From: Malus domestica
Taxonomy: Eukaryota > Streptophyta > Magnoliopsida > Rosales > Rosaceae
Direction of reading: 5' to 3'
DNA: 64,000 bases
Assembly: GCF_042453785.1 (NCBI RefSeq)
Contig: NC_091675.1
Span: 1,438,501-1,502,500, forward strand
In this document: piece by piece, positions 53,301 to 64,000 of the stretch
How positions within the stretch are numbered: position 1 is the first letter of the stretch
How the letters are laid out: the number at the start of each line of letters is the position of its first letter
Position numbers and translations under genes: made by a program
The notes under the pieces: model-generated
The model's input: only the letters and a program-made list of their open reading frames with translations
Databases searched by the model: none
Told to the model about the DNA's origin: nothing

Positions 53301-54062
53301 GCCGGTGTCCTATTCAAAACAAAGGAATACACACACACCACAATGTCAATCTCTGTAGCTGTAAAAGTTTGATTCTTTACCTTTTCGTGTGAAATGTCTG
53401 TTATTTCCAGTTGATGTAATCATAGATTTCGAAACGAATTAAGAAAAGCACTCGATTCGTGCTCGAATTTTAACATCTAGACAATTTCTCGTAATCCAAA
53501 CAAAGAAGGAACTTTTTAACGGTTGAATTTCAACTGCAATTTACTACCCAGCAACAGATAGTACTACTCAAAATTATAAAAATCGAACTGAAATTGCAAA
53601 GAACGATCTATCTAAATTATCAAAAATTACTAATTTCCCATGCCAGCTTATAAAATACGAACTTGCATACTCAAAAAACAAGTAAAATTGTGCATTCTCA
53701 GGGAGTGCAGTGTAAATGTACCTTCTTTCCTTCTTCTTTGGCTCCGCAAAGAGCTCCTCATACGGCACTGCGAAATTCGAATCTCCAAATCCACCGAAGA
53801 CGTTAGAGTAGTCCAGCTTCGAGCTCCGAACATCCACCGAAGCCTTCCGCTCATGGAGCTCCGGAACCTCAAGCACCGGAATCGAAGAGCCGCCGCGGGA
53901 AGCTCCGGAACCGCCGAAAATCTCGCTGTAATCGTCGACTCGGGAGGAGAAAGTCGAGACATTGAACTTGGATGCAGCTGCAGAGGAGAAAACGCCGTCG
54001 TATATGGAGTGACCGCTGGAGAGCTTCTGAGAAAGCGCCACGGATGAAGCTTGGAACTCCAT
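47389..54062 (-). CDS. AUL1: Auxilin-like protein 1 (J-domain clathrin-uncoating cofactor)
   Basis: Eight exons on the minus strand: 54062-53722, 53309-48674, 48579-48534, 48387-48290, 48166-48101, 48021-47932, 47753-47577, 47424-47389, giving 1829 residues. Auxilins recruit Hsc70 to clathrin-coated vesicles through a C-terminal J domain. Here that is about 1760-1829, with [19 protein letters not shown] and the HPD at 1793-1795. The N-terminus has short Tyr-Phe-Gly motifs ([16 protein letters not shown]) typical of plant auxilin-like proteins. A single 4.6-kb exon encodes the disordered Glu/Lys-rich middle, including several tandem repeats and a long Ala/Glu/Arg coiled coil (about 1540-1640). 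As I recall, the Arabidopsis protein is shorter (about 1450 residues), so repeat growth probably explains the length. Confidence 0.93.
50216..51007 (-). repeat. Three tandem 264-bp (88-residue) repeats in AUL1
   Basis: Three copies in frame, residues about 882-1145 of the auxilin-like protein. Each carries [30 protein letters not shown] and a Gly-Glu-rich end near DKDVEETLE. The first two copies are the most alike and the third differs more. Confidence 0.9.
51706..51870 (-). repeat. Three 54-bp (18-residue) repeats in AUL1
   Basis: Units [34 protein letters not shown] and [14 protein letters not shown]. The FYE.SDT core is conserved. The units are more diverged than the neighbouring 38-residue array. 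Confidence 0.75.
51992..52561 (-). repeat. Five tandem 114-bp (38-residue) repeats in AUL1
   Basis: Residues about 364-553. Each unit reads roughly [20 protein letters not shown], then [16 protein letters not shown]. Units 2-4 are nearly identical at both protein and DNA level, so the array has expanded or been homogenised recently. Confidence 0.92.
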
Positions 54063-55059
54063 TGATGGACTGGAAGTACGCGCTGCGCTGCGTTTTGCTT
54101 CTTCTTCCTCCTGCTCTCAGTGTTTGGAGCAAAGTCTACAGTAAGACCGTGAGAGAGATGAAACTATGAGAGGATTTTCCGGGAAAACATTGTTATGCGG
54201 TCTAACTGTCAGAGTACGGAAAATGAATAAATCGCCGATTTTTTGAGCAAAATATCGGGGAAGGTGACCGGCGGTAGCCGGTGAGTGAGGACTGTGAGCT
54301 TGACTCTGCCTTTTTATCGACTGGCTGTCCTGTTTGTGCTGTCGTGTTGCGTGGTAAGCTCTTCCAAATCCGACGCGTCAGTGTAAAATCTGCCCCAGTC
54401 AGTCATTTTCGTCAATGTCACCGGATCAAGTGATGTAGACCTTTTAAATTTTATTTAAGAACAAAAAATTATCACAACTTTTAAAAAATCAAAACAAATG
54501 GACAGTTGAATAAAATTTGAAAAGTCCAGATCACTTGATCTGATGAAATCTTAGTAAAAGAGATCCAAATAAGATCTATTTCCAATTTGGGAATATGATA
54601 AAATTCAGGGTGGTTTTGGAAGGTGACAGACAACCGCGTGACACGAGCTCTGATGAATGGCAAGTGGCACATAAAATTGAGCAATTAAACGCGAAGAAAC
54701 GTTCTCAGCGAAAAGAACAGGAACATAAATGGTGACATTTGCTTGTATATAGTAAAAATAAATAAAAACTATTATTCGTTTTTCTAACAAAAGCGAGAGG
54801 CGGGAGGGAGAATTATACTTGAGATTATATAGGAGAAAAATTAAACTCGACATCTTAGATATTGCATGCTTTCAAAGGACGTAGTTAATTTTTGGCACAT
54901 TGACACTTATTTAGTTCCTAAATTTATAAAAATAAAAATAAACAATAATAAAGGCTAATTTAGGAAATAATAACATTATAATTTGATAAATAACATAGGG
55001 ACCCTCCGAAATTATAATTTGCTTTCACTCCACTCCTTAATAATGTACTTACCCCTACA
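54063..55059. other. AUL1 upstream region, no gene seen
   Basis: About 1 kb between the AUL1 start and a SINE, presumed to hold the AUL1 promoter. Short open frames on the minus strand around 54481-54853 have no recognisable features. Confidence 0.45.
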
Positions 55060-55190
55060 ATTTTTTTTTACTAAGGGATGATGGGCTAAGTCTTATAATG
55101 AGTTAACAATAAAATGGCGAGACTCGAACCTAAGACCTCTCATTTATAAGTGAAGAGGAATATCATCAGACCGTAATACTAAGTGGCAAT
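55060..55190 (-). mobile_element. tRNA-derived SINE, family copy 5, with clear target duplication
   Basis: The 11-bp sequence TTACCCCTACA flanks the element on both sides (55049-55059 and 55191-55201), which shows insertion by retroposition. On the minus strand it reads from TGCCACTTAGTATTACGGT through TAGGTTCGAGTCTCGCC (B-box) to an A-rich tail seen as T9 at 55061-55069. Confidence 0.75.
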
Positions 55191-56219
55191 TTACCCCTAC
55201 ACTTAATTACTTGAAAAATAAATATAAAAACTATAAATTAAACCACAAACTCATTTTACCTCTAGCACACACTCTTCTTAATTTTCAATTGTCTGATCGA
55301 GTGAACTGAAGAGGATAAATGCACAAAAATTAACAAGAATATATAAAAAGTAAAAATGGATATGTGATTAGTACTTCCATTTTTTATTCAAATTCATAAT
55401 TATTCACATTTGAGTACCTATAATTCGATACAGCTCCCAATAATATCAGTCGAAAAGGAAAAGAAAAAACTCTCAATAATTCAAATATTGAAATGAAATA
55501 AATAATATTGTTTTAGGTCCACAAGTACTCCACAATTGAGCATAAAGAGCACTTATTCTGAAAGCGATTATACTACAAGAGGAATGGGAAAATGGGTCCA
55601 TAAGCTGGATGGTATTTATTTGAATGTGACTATAACCCAACAGTTGCTTGCACATGTTCTTGTTGTAGTTGAAGAAGTACACGCCATTTTTTTAATGTGA
55701 CTGCAACCTTACGGTCGTTTTTTTTCTTCCAAAGCCTTGCATGAAATACACGATTAACAAACCACGAGCTAGTAGTCCAATGGTAAAAGATGAATTGTGA
55801 GACTTCTTTCAAACTAAAAATTGAAGATCACGGATTCGAAACCAGCTGCTAGTGTGGAAACCAAACTTATGACCAAAGAAAGGCTGAAATGTGACTAATG
55901 TCGAACGTGTGATCTAACCGATTCACGCGTTTTTTGCTTCAATAAGCAAAGTTGTACTATGAACAATTGCTTTTAGTATTTTGAGTTGCATTTTATTATT
56001 ATCTAAAGCTGTTTTCAAGTAACTAAAATGACGCCTTTTTAATTTTTCATTTTAAAAACTAATTTTTATTTATTGTAAGTCTGATTTATCTACATACTTT
56101 TGATATCCAAAACAAACACTGTAAGAGACAAGTGCGCAAATTGAAAAAGAACATAGTGTGTAAAATACGCAAAATGAATAAAATGCAGGAGAAATAGAAG
56201 AGGAAATTGTAACAATTGT
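55191..56219. other. Intergenic, possible SINE relic
   Basis: A region with an A-box-like GAGCTAGTAGTCCAATGGTA (about 55768) and ACGGATTCGAAACC (about 55832) may be an old tRNA-derived SINE, but no clear tail or target duplication is seen. No gene found. Confidence 0.35.
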
Positions 56220-56701
56220 CCATCAACTTTAATCCAATTGGCGTAATGATCCCTCAATTAAAAATATGTGACCATTGGTCCCTTAACCGATAAAAAAGTG
56301 CAACTATAGTCGTTTTCGTCAACTCTGTCAAAACTTCATCAAAATGAGTCACGTGCCACACGATTGGAGTAGTAGTCCCTACATTTCAACCAAATTGGAG
56401 TAATGGTCCATTAATTTTAACTTAATTGTAGCAATGATCCCTCAATTTAAACTCAATTAGAGCAACGATCCCTCAATTTAAACCCAATCGGAGCAACAAC
56501 TCCTCAACTTAACCCATTGGAGCTATGATCCCTCAACTTTAACTTAATTGTAACAATGATCATTCCACCATAACTCATTTTGACGAAAGTTTTAACATAG
56601 TTGATGAAAATAATCATAACTGCACGTTTTGATCAGTTATGAGACCAATGATCACAAACTTGTAGTTGAATGATCACTGCTCCAATTAGGTTAAAGTTAA
56701 G
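56220..56701. mobile_element. Foldback element with internal minisatellite
   Basis: The ends are inverted repeats of about 130 bp. The left arm from CCATCAACTTTAATCCAATT to TCATCAAAATGAGT pairs, with mismatches, with the reverse of the right arm. Between them lie about six units of roughly 31 bp of the form ATTGGAGCAATGATCCCTCA followed by ATTTAAACCCA. No coding capacity. The superfamily is not assigned. Confidence 0.75.
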
Positions 56702-58622
56702 AAAACATTACCCCAAGCTTCTCGAAATAGAAAGAGGATTACCTGAGGAGCAAAGGCACATCATTCATCTATATATGCCCATTGCTCACACATGCAGTTC
56801 CATGTGCAAAAGTTACAAGTAACATTTCTGCGAGGACGACAAGTAAAGTAACATAATCAGCCTTGAACTGAGTGACAGAGGAGACATGCCTTTTGGGGGG
56901 AATCTATGGAATATCTTAGAGGCTCAACGATAACATGAAATAAGCATAAAGATCAATGTGATGATCACGAGGCAAATTGGTATATAGAAAGAGAAAAAAA
57001 GATTCCCCCCCTTTTCCTCTTTCGATTTTCTCTTTAGCTTAGTGTCTGTCTACGAACAGCGTTGTTGAACATGCTTTAATTTGTCGATGGAATTTCACAA
57101 ATACCCTAACTGGGAGAATAACTTGGCTATCATCGGCTCTATATTTCGACCTTTGTTTATCATGCATCATGTAAAAATATTCGGATATACACTAATTAAA
57201 TATAAGTTATTCTCTTACGATGGAGGAATTTGTATGCAACTTAATATGACAGAGTTAGAACATGTGGCGAGGGTCTTGAACGGACGTGTGAGGGTGGCAC
57301 ACTCAGCCTTAATAAAAATTTTCCTTTGTTGCATGAAAGTTTTTCTCATATTTCCGAAAAAAAATGAAATAAAACATTAACACAATGTTTTAAGAGTCAT
57401 TAGGCGGTAGTCGAATGGCAGGAAGGAGCCTAGTGCCTAGAGGTCTAGGCGGGGAGGCCTAGGCCTGGACCCATCCCGCTAAAATTTGATTTTCATTTAG
57501 AGATTAGAGTTAGTTTTATATAAATGGGATGCTTGTTAATCAATTGAGAACTATTCAATCAAGAAGTAGTCTTTTCGGTTTGTGTAGTATTCTTGACAAT
57601 TCTGTAGTTCTTTTGTTGTATAAAGTTTTATATTATGTTAGTTAATTGCGTACTCTGATTTTCAACTAAAAGAAAATAAAACGTTAAATAATTAAGAAAA
57701 AGTATAAAAAACAAAAGGTCGACAAAGAGGTAGATGGTAGGGTTCATCTAGAGAGGAAAAAAGGATACAAAACGATAAGTCTGAGAGAGAAATGACGCCG
57801 TCTAGGTTTAGATAATATCAAGGCAAATCATTATCTTCTTCGCTAGTCTGTCATTGGCTCTGCAACTAAAAGTTTTTCAGATTCAGTTCTCCACATAAGC
57901 CAGCCCATTTCCGCCTACTCCAGTCTAGCCCCAGCTATTCCCACCTAACCCCGTCTAGTCCTTTTTCGATTCTCGCCTATGACAAAATTGCGGTTGTTAG
58001 CCACCGCCTAGAGCCTATGCAGCCGACTAGTGCTATGTTCCAACCACTGCTTACCATATATAATGGACTGGTAGACCATGTTCAATTACATTTTGGGCTC
58101 AAAGTCCAATTCCATGGACTAGACTTTTTCTTAGATTTATAGTCAACGCAACAATCCATAGACCAAATATTGGGTCATAGGCCCAATAAGCCACCTGGAC
58201 TCAGACCTAAACATTTTAATTCTCGATAAAAAAAAAGAAAACTAATAGAAATAATTTGAAAATTTTGAGTTTTAATCAAAATGACAAAAATATGTTGCAT
58301 GTAAATAGTGTCAGAAGTGATTTTTTAGAGTAAAAATATTTTTTTCAATAAAAATAAATAATATCGAAAGTATTTTGTTAAAACTTGTTAAAAAAAATCA
58401 TCTTCTTTTCTTTTCATTATTTACCAATTAATTTACCAATTACTTGCAAGGAGAAAAGGAAAGCACAAAAAAAACCCTCTCCCGGTTCGTCTCAGAGAGA
58501 GAGCGTCGGTGTCTCACTTGCTTGAACAAAAAGAAAACCCCAACAAAAATCCTCACAGCTTCACCGAGAGAGAGAGCTGTGATTTCTTCTTAGAGAGAGA
58601 AACAAAAAACGACGCTGTAAAG
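56702..58622. other. Intergenic, includes a MITE
   Basis: Holds the MITE at 57384-58060 and, near 58300-58390, a short stretch like the common TTAACGAAA-type rosaceous MITE. The last 150 bp are the 5' leader of the proteasome gene, rich in GAGAGA runs. Confidence 0.45.
57384..58060. mobile_element. MITE with CGCCTAGG-type ends, copy 2
   Basis: Left part has TTAGGCGGTAGTC, GGTCTAGGCGGGGAGGCCTA. Right part has CCACCGCCTAGAGCC and CAGCCGACTAGTGC. The middle is AT-rich and non-coding. Same family as 34062-34553 but longer. The limits are approximate. Confidence 0.45.
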
Positions 58623-61125
58623 ATGTTCAGGAACCAATACGACACCGACGTGACGACGTGGAGCCCCGCCGGGCGGCTCTTCCAGGTGGAGTACGCGATG
58701 GAGGCCGTCAAGCAAGGCTCCGCCGCCATTGGGCTCCGATCCAAAACCCACGTTGTCCTCGCCTGCGTTAACAAGGCCAACTCCGAGCTCTCTTCCCACC
58801 AGAAGAAGATCTTCAAGGTGGACGACCACATCGGCGTCGCCATTGCTGGGCTTACAGCCGACGGCCGTGTCCTCTCCCGGTACATGCGATCGGAGGCCAT
58901 TAACTACAATTACACCTATGAGTCCCCGCTCCCCGTCGGGCGACTCGTGGTTCAGCTCGCCGATAAGGCTCAGGTGCGTCGCGTAGCAGTACCCCTATTT
59001 TTTTTTTTTTTTTGTGAGTGGGTTTTGTGACTTGTGCTTATTGGATCGGGGAATTGGGGATTTAGGGTTTTGCTGGAGGTGGTAGTTGGAAATTCTTAAT
59101 TTTCTGGAGGTTTCTGAGAAAATTGACGGTTAAAGATGCAAAATTGGTGTTCGATTTCGGTGTTTTACCTGTTCTAGTAGAATTGTAGACTTCCTTCAAC
59201 TCAATCAAGTGGTAGGATTGTTGTTATCTTACTGGAAACCAAAATTAGATCCCCTGAGAAAGAAATTGGGTTGTTAAGACTCAACAACTAGGGTTTTAAC
59301 CAGAGTTAGCTGCTTAGGGTTCCCTTCTGTCGAAGTTCTCAATGCATATCAAACAACTCAAGGATCACATTTTATTATTTCGTTTGCTTTTTAAGTTTAT
59401 CTGAGTAGCATATGGTCAAGTTTTCGAGCGTGATAAGATAAGCTATTTGGGTTTGGATTGGGTTGGACTTTTGTATAACCGGTAGTGTAGGAATTCTTGT
59501 GACCATGAAGAACTTTGACCTTTTATTCGAAAGTGTGTTGTTTGGTTTGGGAAATTAATGCAAAATTTGACTTGTGAAGAATGAAACTATTCTTTGAATA
59601 TATGTCATGCTGAATCATGGTATTTCAGAATCATCTTGAAACAATTGGCATGCACTTTTTCTGTTTTCGTCTCTAAATAACCAAGCTGACTAAACTAATG
59701 AGTGAGAACTGAAAAAGAAAATAAGGATTTGCAATTGAGACCTCAGATATATGTGGTATACATGTACATTATGCGCTTCAATAAAATGTTGGCACCATGT
59801 AGAAAGGACTTGCGTAGGAAAGGAAAGTATGAAAGTGATTGGATTGAACAGGGTCTCATATTTTCGTATTTGTTTCTGGAACCCATTGCTTGTGTAATTA
59901 GTAGTTGGCTTGTTGTTTTACGCTAATAGCTACTGTTTGTAGGTAGTTGCATAAACATTCAGAGTTTTATTCTTCTGTGTATCGTGAACGAATTTATGTA
60001 TAATACAATTTATAACAAATGTATTTTATTTGCATTGCAGACTGAATTCTGAGATAAGAAATTTCTCCTCCCCCCTCTCTTTGTGCATACACTCACCTGT
60101 GCATATTCATTTATCTTTCAATCTCGTAGTTGAATTTGTTTTCGACTTGATATACAGAGGTTTCTCTTTCCCTAAAAGATGAGAATATCTGCATATTCTT
60201 ATTCCTTCATTTCACAATTTTGTGGAAATACTAGTGTATGGATTCAGTAGAATGGTGATGTTTCTTGTTGTGATTAAGGAGCTCATTCTTACCAATCATA
60301 TCATCTGTAGTTCATCACAATATGATTTCAGTGACCGTAGAAGTGAGTTGGAGTGATGGACTCTAGATTAAGGATGGGGTTTTGGTATTATTAGATGTTG
60401 AATCTGTCTGTCTCCTGAATTCTACCGTTTCGTAGAAGCTAAACTTTGCAAAACTGCCACAAAAAAGCAAACAAACTTACTGATGCCTCTTCAGTATTTA
60501 TATTTGGTCTCTCTTATCAGTTATCCTCCTCCATGTATACAACTACCAGTGTCTGTTGAACATCCATTTGGAGAGACCTTTTTGGTATTTTAATTATTTA
60601 CCCTGTGGATGACAGGTCTGTACCCAACGCTCATGGAAGCGACCGTATGGAGTTGGACTATTAGTAGGTGGGTTGGATGAGTCTGGAGCTCACCTGTATT
60701 ACAACTGCCCAAGTGGAAACTACTTCGAATACCAGGCTTTTGCAATAGGGTCTCGCTCACAAGCTGCAAAGACATACTTGGAACGCAGGTTTGAGAATTT
60801 CACAGGCTCTACAAGGGAGGATCTGATCAAGGATGCCCTCATTGCAACAAGGGAAACCTTGCAGGGAGAAAAACTGAGAAGTTCCATATGCACAATTGCT
60901 GTGGTTGGAGTTGGGGAGCCATTCCATATATTGGATCAGGACACCGTCCAGAAGTTGATTGATGCATTTGAGATTGTGCAGGATGAGGCTCCTGCTGCTG
61001 AACCCGATGCTGGTGCTGAGCCTGCTGCAGCTGCAGAAGAGGGTGAGGGCTCTGGCGCTGGCGCTGGCGCTGGCGCTGACCAGGCAGCAGTTCCCGAACC
61101 GGATGTAGCTCCCATGGATATCTGA
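58623..61125 (+). CDS. PAF1: 20S proteasome subunit alpha type-1 (PAF)
   Basis: Two exons, 58623-58973 and 60616-61125, with one phase-0 intron of 1642 bp, giving 286 residues. This alpha-ring subunit of the 20S core shapes the gate of the chamber and is not catalytic. Visible marks are the alpha-type N-terminal signature [19 protein letters not shown], then [16 protein letters not shown], and after the intron [16 protein letters not shown] and [11 protein letters not shown]. The C-terminal extension is Ala/Glu/Pro-rich, includes a Gly-Ala run coded by GGCGCT repeats at about 61054-61078, and ends APMDI. It is slightly longer than the Arabidopsis protein. The first ATG after the GA-rich leader that gives the alpha signature was taken. 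An upstream in-frame ATG at 58509 would add 38 unrelated residues. Confidence 0.96.
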
Positions 61126-62009
61126 GGATGATAGATAGAAGCAGTTGTCTTTCCATCCCTTCAATGAGGTTTTCTTGCAGTATGTGGTTCTTAAGAGTAT
61201 GGATGGTATTGGAGAAGATTACAATCTTCTGGTGAACATTTGCCGTTTCTTTTTCTTCTCTTATAAACATTTTGAAAGTGGCTTCTGGTTAGATCGACTT
61301 TACATTCAATGTTTACCGTTACGATACAGTTATTGAACCTTATTGCTGTCGGAAAACTCGATTTTTATTGAATCGTTTACTGTCTGTGTTGTGCTTGTGA
61401 TATTTTAACGTTAGAAAGTGGATAAAATCTTGCAAGTTATGCAACTTAAGTGGAAAACGATGGACTTCATATATTTTGTGCATCCACAAGCTTTTAGAGC
61501 GAAGTTCTGTTTTTTATTACCACTTGCGTCACATCGTAGAGGGAGTTTAGTCGTTAAGTGGTTGCTTAATCTGTTTAACGGTTAAAATTACCATCCCTAT
61601 TTAAACAGTTGGTTCAATTTTAATGGAAAACGAGACGCATCGGAAACAACATTGATGTGCAGCGTAATAGAATGAGGACGACATCGATTGAATTGAAAGA
61701 AAGACAACGACACTACAACTTCCATAATAACAAGTAAAAACTTGCAAAAACATGTAGTAAATCAACACATAATTATTCAGGATTGCAGGTTTAAACCAAA
61801 AGCAAAAACAAGAGTTACAAGAAAAGCCTAAAAAACTGTTCAGGTTCCTCTTCCTGATGTTCTTCCATCGTAATCGTATGCCGTCGTTAAGTCAGCTTCA
61901 AGTGCAACCATAGATACCCTTACCCTTCGCTTTCGAAAAGATGTATAGTAGGCCAGTAGCCATGGACTTCGAAACAATCGCTGTTCTGATAACATAGTAA
62001 CACAAAAAA
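61126..62009. other. Space between two convergent genes
   Basis: 3' untranslated regions of the proteasome gene (left) and the kinase gene (right). Nothing else recognised. Confidence 0.5.
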
Positions 62010-64000
62010 TCATTTGGGGACATGAGGAAGAGTGAGGCCTCTAGTCTGCATCTGCTTATACATCCATTGCCAGTTCTCGGGGGTGACTTCACCCCCGAGA
62101 GATCGAATAACAGATCCGCCACTGCAAGATCCTACTTTGCAGCACTCCTCCAGAGATAATCCCTTCACCAGTCCATACAAAAACCCACTCGCAAACAAGT
62201 CTCCTGCTCCTGTGGCGTCTACTGCATTGGCTTTCCCTATGGCTGGAACTCGCACAATCTGACATATCAAAACAAAAAATTCAGAAGATACATCGATGAT
62301 CAAGATCAAGTAACACGGGGTTGAATCTTACTAAGGTTCCTACCTCTTTTCCGTGCTTTGCTATACATCCGTTGGAGCCTAACGTCACCACAGCCCAGCG
62401 GCAGTGTTTTGCCAGAAACTCAAGTGCAACATCGGGATCAGCCTTCTGTTCACCCTCGGAACCTCTACAAGAGAATTTAACACCACATTACCAGTCTGGT
62501 AGAAAAAGAAAGAAAAATCTACCGAAATGGAAGAAAAGAAGAGTCAACTTTATTTCATCAAAATTGGGGTTAACAGTTTTAACATGTTACAATTCCAACC
62601 AAATGAAAGTCACCTTAGCAACTCTGTTGCTTCATCCTCATTGGCGAAGCAGAGGTCTATGTCCCCTGACTCCAGCAGCTGTAGAAGAGGCGATCTAAAG
62701 TTGCGAACCATCTGAGTAATGTTTAAGACTATATAAGATAATCTATAGAGATCTGAAACTTGATATCAAAAGCCGAAATAAGAAAACAAAGATAAGAAAC
62801 AGAACTATGTATTTTCACTTTGCTTGCAAATAAAAACTCAAGATTCTACACCAAAGCACTTGCAGCCTTATTAGTTTTCTTTAGTTACATGCAGAGAAAT
62901 GCAGTGGGAGTTGGAAAGGGATTAGCCTTTCAGTTGAAAATTGTATGGGGGTTGCTACACTCTAATGAAATTTTTGTCACTCATTTGGAGGATGGGATTT
63001 GTCCAAATTTGCTGTCAAAGCAAGTTGATATCCTACTCATGACTTATTTATGGGGTGAGAGCGTTACGACACAAGATAATGCCGTCTCCAGAATAAAGAT
63101 CGTACCCAGTGCACAAGGCTCCCGCTTTACGCAGGGACCATAAATAAGTCATGAGTAGGATATCAACTTGCTTTGACAGCAAATTTGGACAAATCCCATC
63201 CTCCAAATGAAAGATTCTGAAGAAAAATTCTTGTACCTCAAAACTGGCCAAGTCTAAGGACACAAAAAGACCCTCTTGTTTCGCAATTGATATAGCTGCT
63301 TGAATCACTTCCAAATTGATGATACCATACCTCAACAACAGCCACTGAAAGAAAAGAGATATCAGCATTTACATCTACAAAACCCTTTCAACTATTTAAA
63401 TCATACCGTCTGCGTCTAAGTTTCACACATGGTACCGCCTAAAGCGCATTATGACACTACACTTTGTTGGAGAAAGTATAGAAGACACTTACCTTAGAGC
63501 CCTTAAAGTCTGCTCTCGTCAAGTCATCGGCCTGGATAACATAATTCTATTCTTTGTCAGCTCAATCGAAGAAGTTAGCAAAACACTGACAGCTCAAGCA
63601 CACAACACACACACATGCACACAGACACGCAGATACGTATGCATATGGGCATCTAAACAGAGGCATGCACCTGAGACTGAAGTTTCACAGCACTTGAGAG
63701 ACAAGGACGCATTGTCCGGTTGCCCAACGCATCCACCAAGCAAACACACTGCACCACACCAAATTACCAACAAAGCTTCAGCACTCAGCATCTACAAACT
63801 CAATCTGAAAACCCCCCAAAAAAAAGGAAATGAAGCTAAGTAATCACCTGAGCTGTGGGTCCCTTCTTCATCCTCAATCTAGAGAGGTTCACAGCATGAG
63901 AGCTCATGTTACTGACAAATAACTGGCCTTGCTCATCATCTCCACAGGCACCAATTATCCCACAGGAGACTCCGAAACCGGCACTCAGCCCTCTGATTGT
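62010..64000 (-). CDS. pfkB-family carbohydrate kinase (adenosine kinase-like), 5' end beyond window
   Basis: Partial gene on the minus strand. The seven exons seen are 64000-63848 (open at the edge), 63748-63671, 63531-63493, 63344-63237, 62711-62614, 62464-62344 and 62258-62010. The spliced protein has pfkB marks: GFGVSCGIIGACGDDEQG near the N-terminal side, ANEDEATELL, VVTLGSNGCIAKHG, and the C-terminal signature DATGAGDLFASGFLYG with the catalytic Asp of GAGD. It is closest, from memory, to the Arabidopsis pfkB protein At1g19600, an adenosine kinase-like enzyme whose substrate I cannot fix from sequence. The intron between 62712 and 63236 carries a perfect inverted repeat. The N-terminal part and the promoter are off the right edge. 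Confidence 0.93.
62981..63210. repeat. Perfect 73-bp inverted repeat with 84-bp spacer
   Basis: The left arm 62981-63053 starts TCATTTGGAGGATGGGATTT. The right arm 63138-63210 is its exact reverse complement over all 73 bases. Both lie in the intron 62712-63236 of the kinase gene, the right arm ending 26 bp from the exon. A transcript would fold into a long hairpin. No mismatch has accumulated, so the inversion is recent or maintained. Confidence 0.95.
63092..63137 (-). mobile_element. Fragment resembling the 3' part of an Au-type SINE
   Basis: On the minus strand, TCCCTGCGTAAAGCGGGAGCC and then TTGTGCACTGGGTACGATCTTT match, as I remember it, the 3' end of the Au SINE found in many flowering plants. 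Only the 3' end is present, and it sits in the loop of the inverted repeat. Confidence 0.5.

Noticed and set aside
58509-58622. Upstream in-frame ATG of the proteasome gene
   Set aside because: It would add 38 residues unlike any alpha-1 subunit. The ATG at 58623 starts the conserved MFRNQYD sequence.

Overview
The window is nuclear DNA from a flowering plant, almost certainly apple (Malus) or a very close relative such as pear. The main reason is the dihydroflavonol 4-reductase at 38.4-40.8 kb, whose spliced 348-residue product matches apple DFR as I remember it. Split genes with GT-AG introns, AT-rich intergenic DNA and many short MITE and SINE repeats agree with this. All exon maps were worked out by hand from reading frames and splice signals.

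Layout: 1-14 kb has no gene I can support. It holds MITEs, a 445-bp TRIM element, and a relic LTR element with a younger solo LTR nested in it. At 14.0-14.9 kb (-) lies an intact gene for a small membrane protein with a DUF761-like tail. A decayed relative of it lies at 19.7-20.5 kb, flanked by two LINE RNase H fragments. A two-exon plant defensin (22.3-22.7 kb, +) follows, then the plastid ribosomal protein L31 gene (23.4-23.9 kb, -). The middle is gene-rich: ADP-glucose pyrophosphorylase large subunit (27.1-30.2 kb, +), tail to tail with an endo-beta-mannanase (30.6-33.4 kb, -), then DFR (38.4-40.8 kb, +) and ornithine carbamoyltransferase (42.8-45.3 kb, +). An unusually repeat-rich auxilin-like J protein (47.4-54.1 kb, -), proteasome subunit alpha type-1 (58.6-61.1 kb, +) and a pfkB-family kinase running off the right edge (62.0-64.0 kb, -) complete the set.

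These genes are not one pathway. Three products are predicted plastid proteins (L31, AGPase, OTC), DFR belongs to flavonoid metabolism, the mannanase is secreted to the wall, and the auxilin and proteasome proteins are housekeeping. The shared feature is ancestry. From memory, L31, OTC and the auxilin gene are close neighbours in the same order on Arabidopsis chromosome 1, and DFR and proteasome alpha-1 are adjacent on chromosome 5. Here the two sets are interleaved, as expected if this segment kept more of an ancestral gene order.

The items most worth a second look are a perfect 73-bp inverted repeat in a kinase intron, several nested tandem repeats in the auxilin-like coding exon, a minisatellite just upstream of the DFR promoter, and the defensin with an altered gamma-core.
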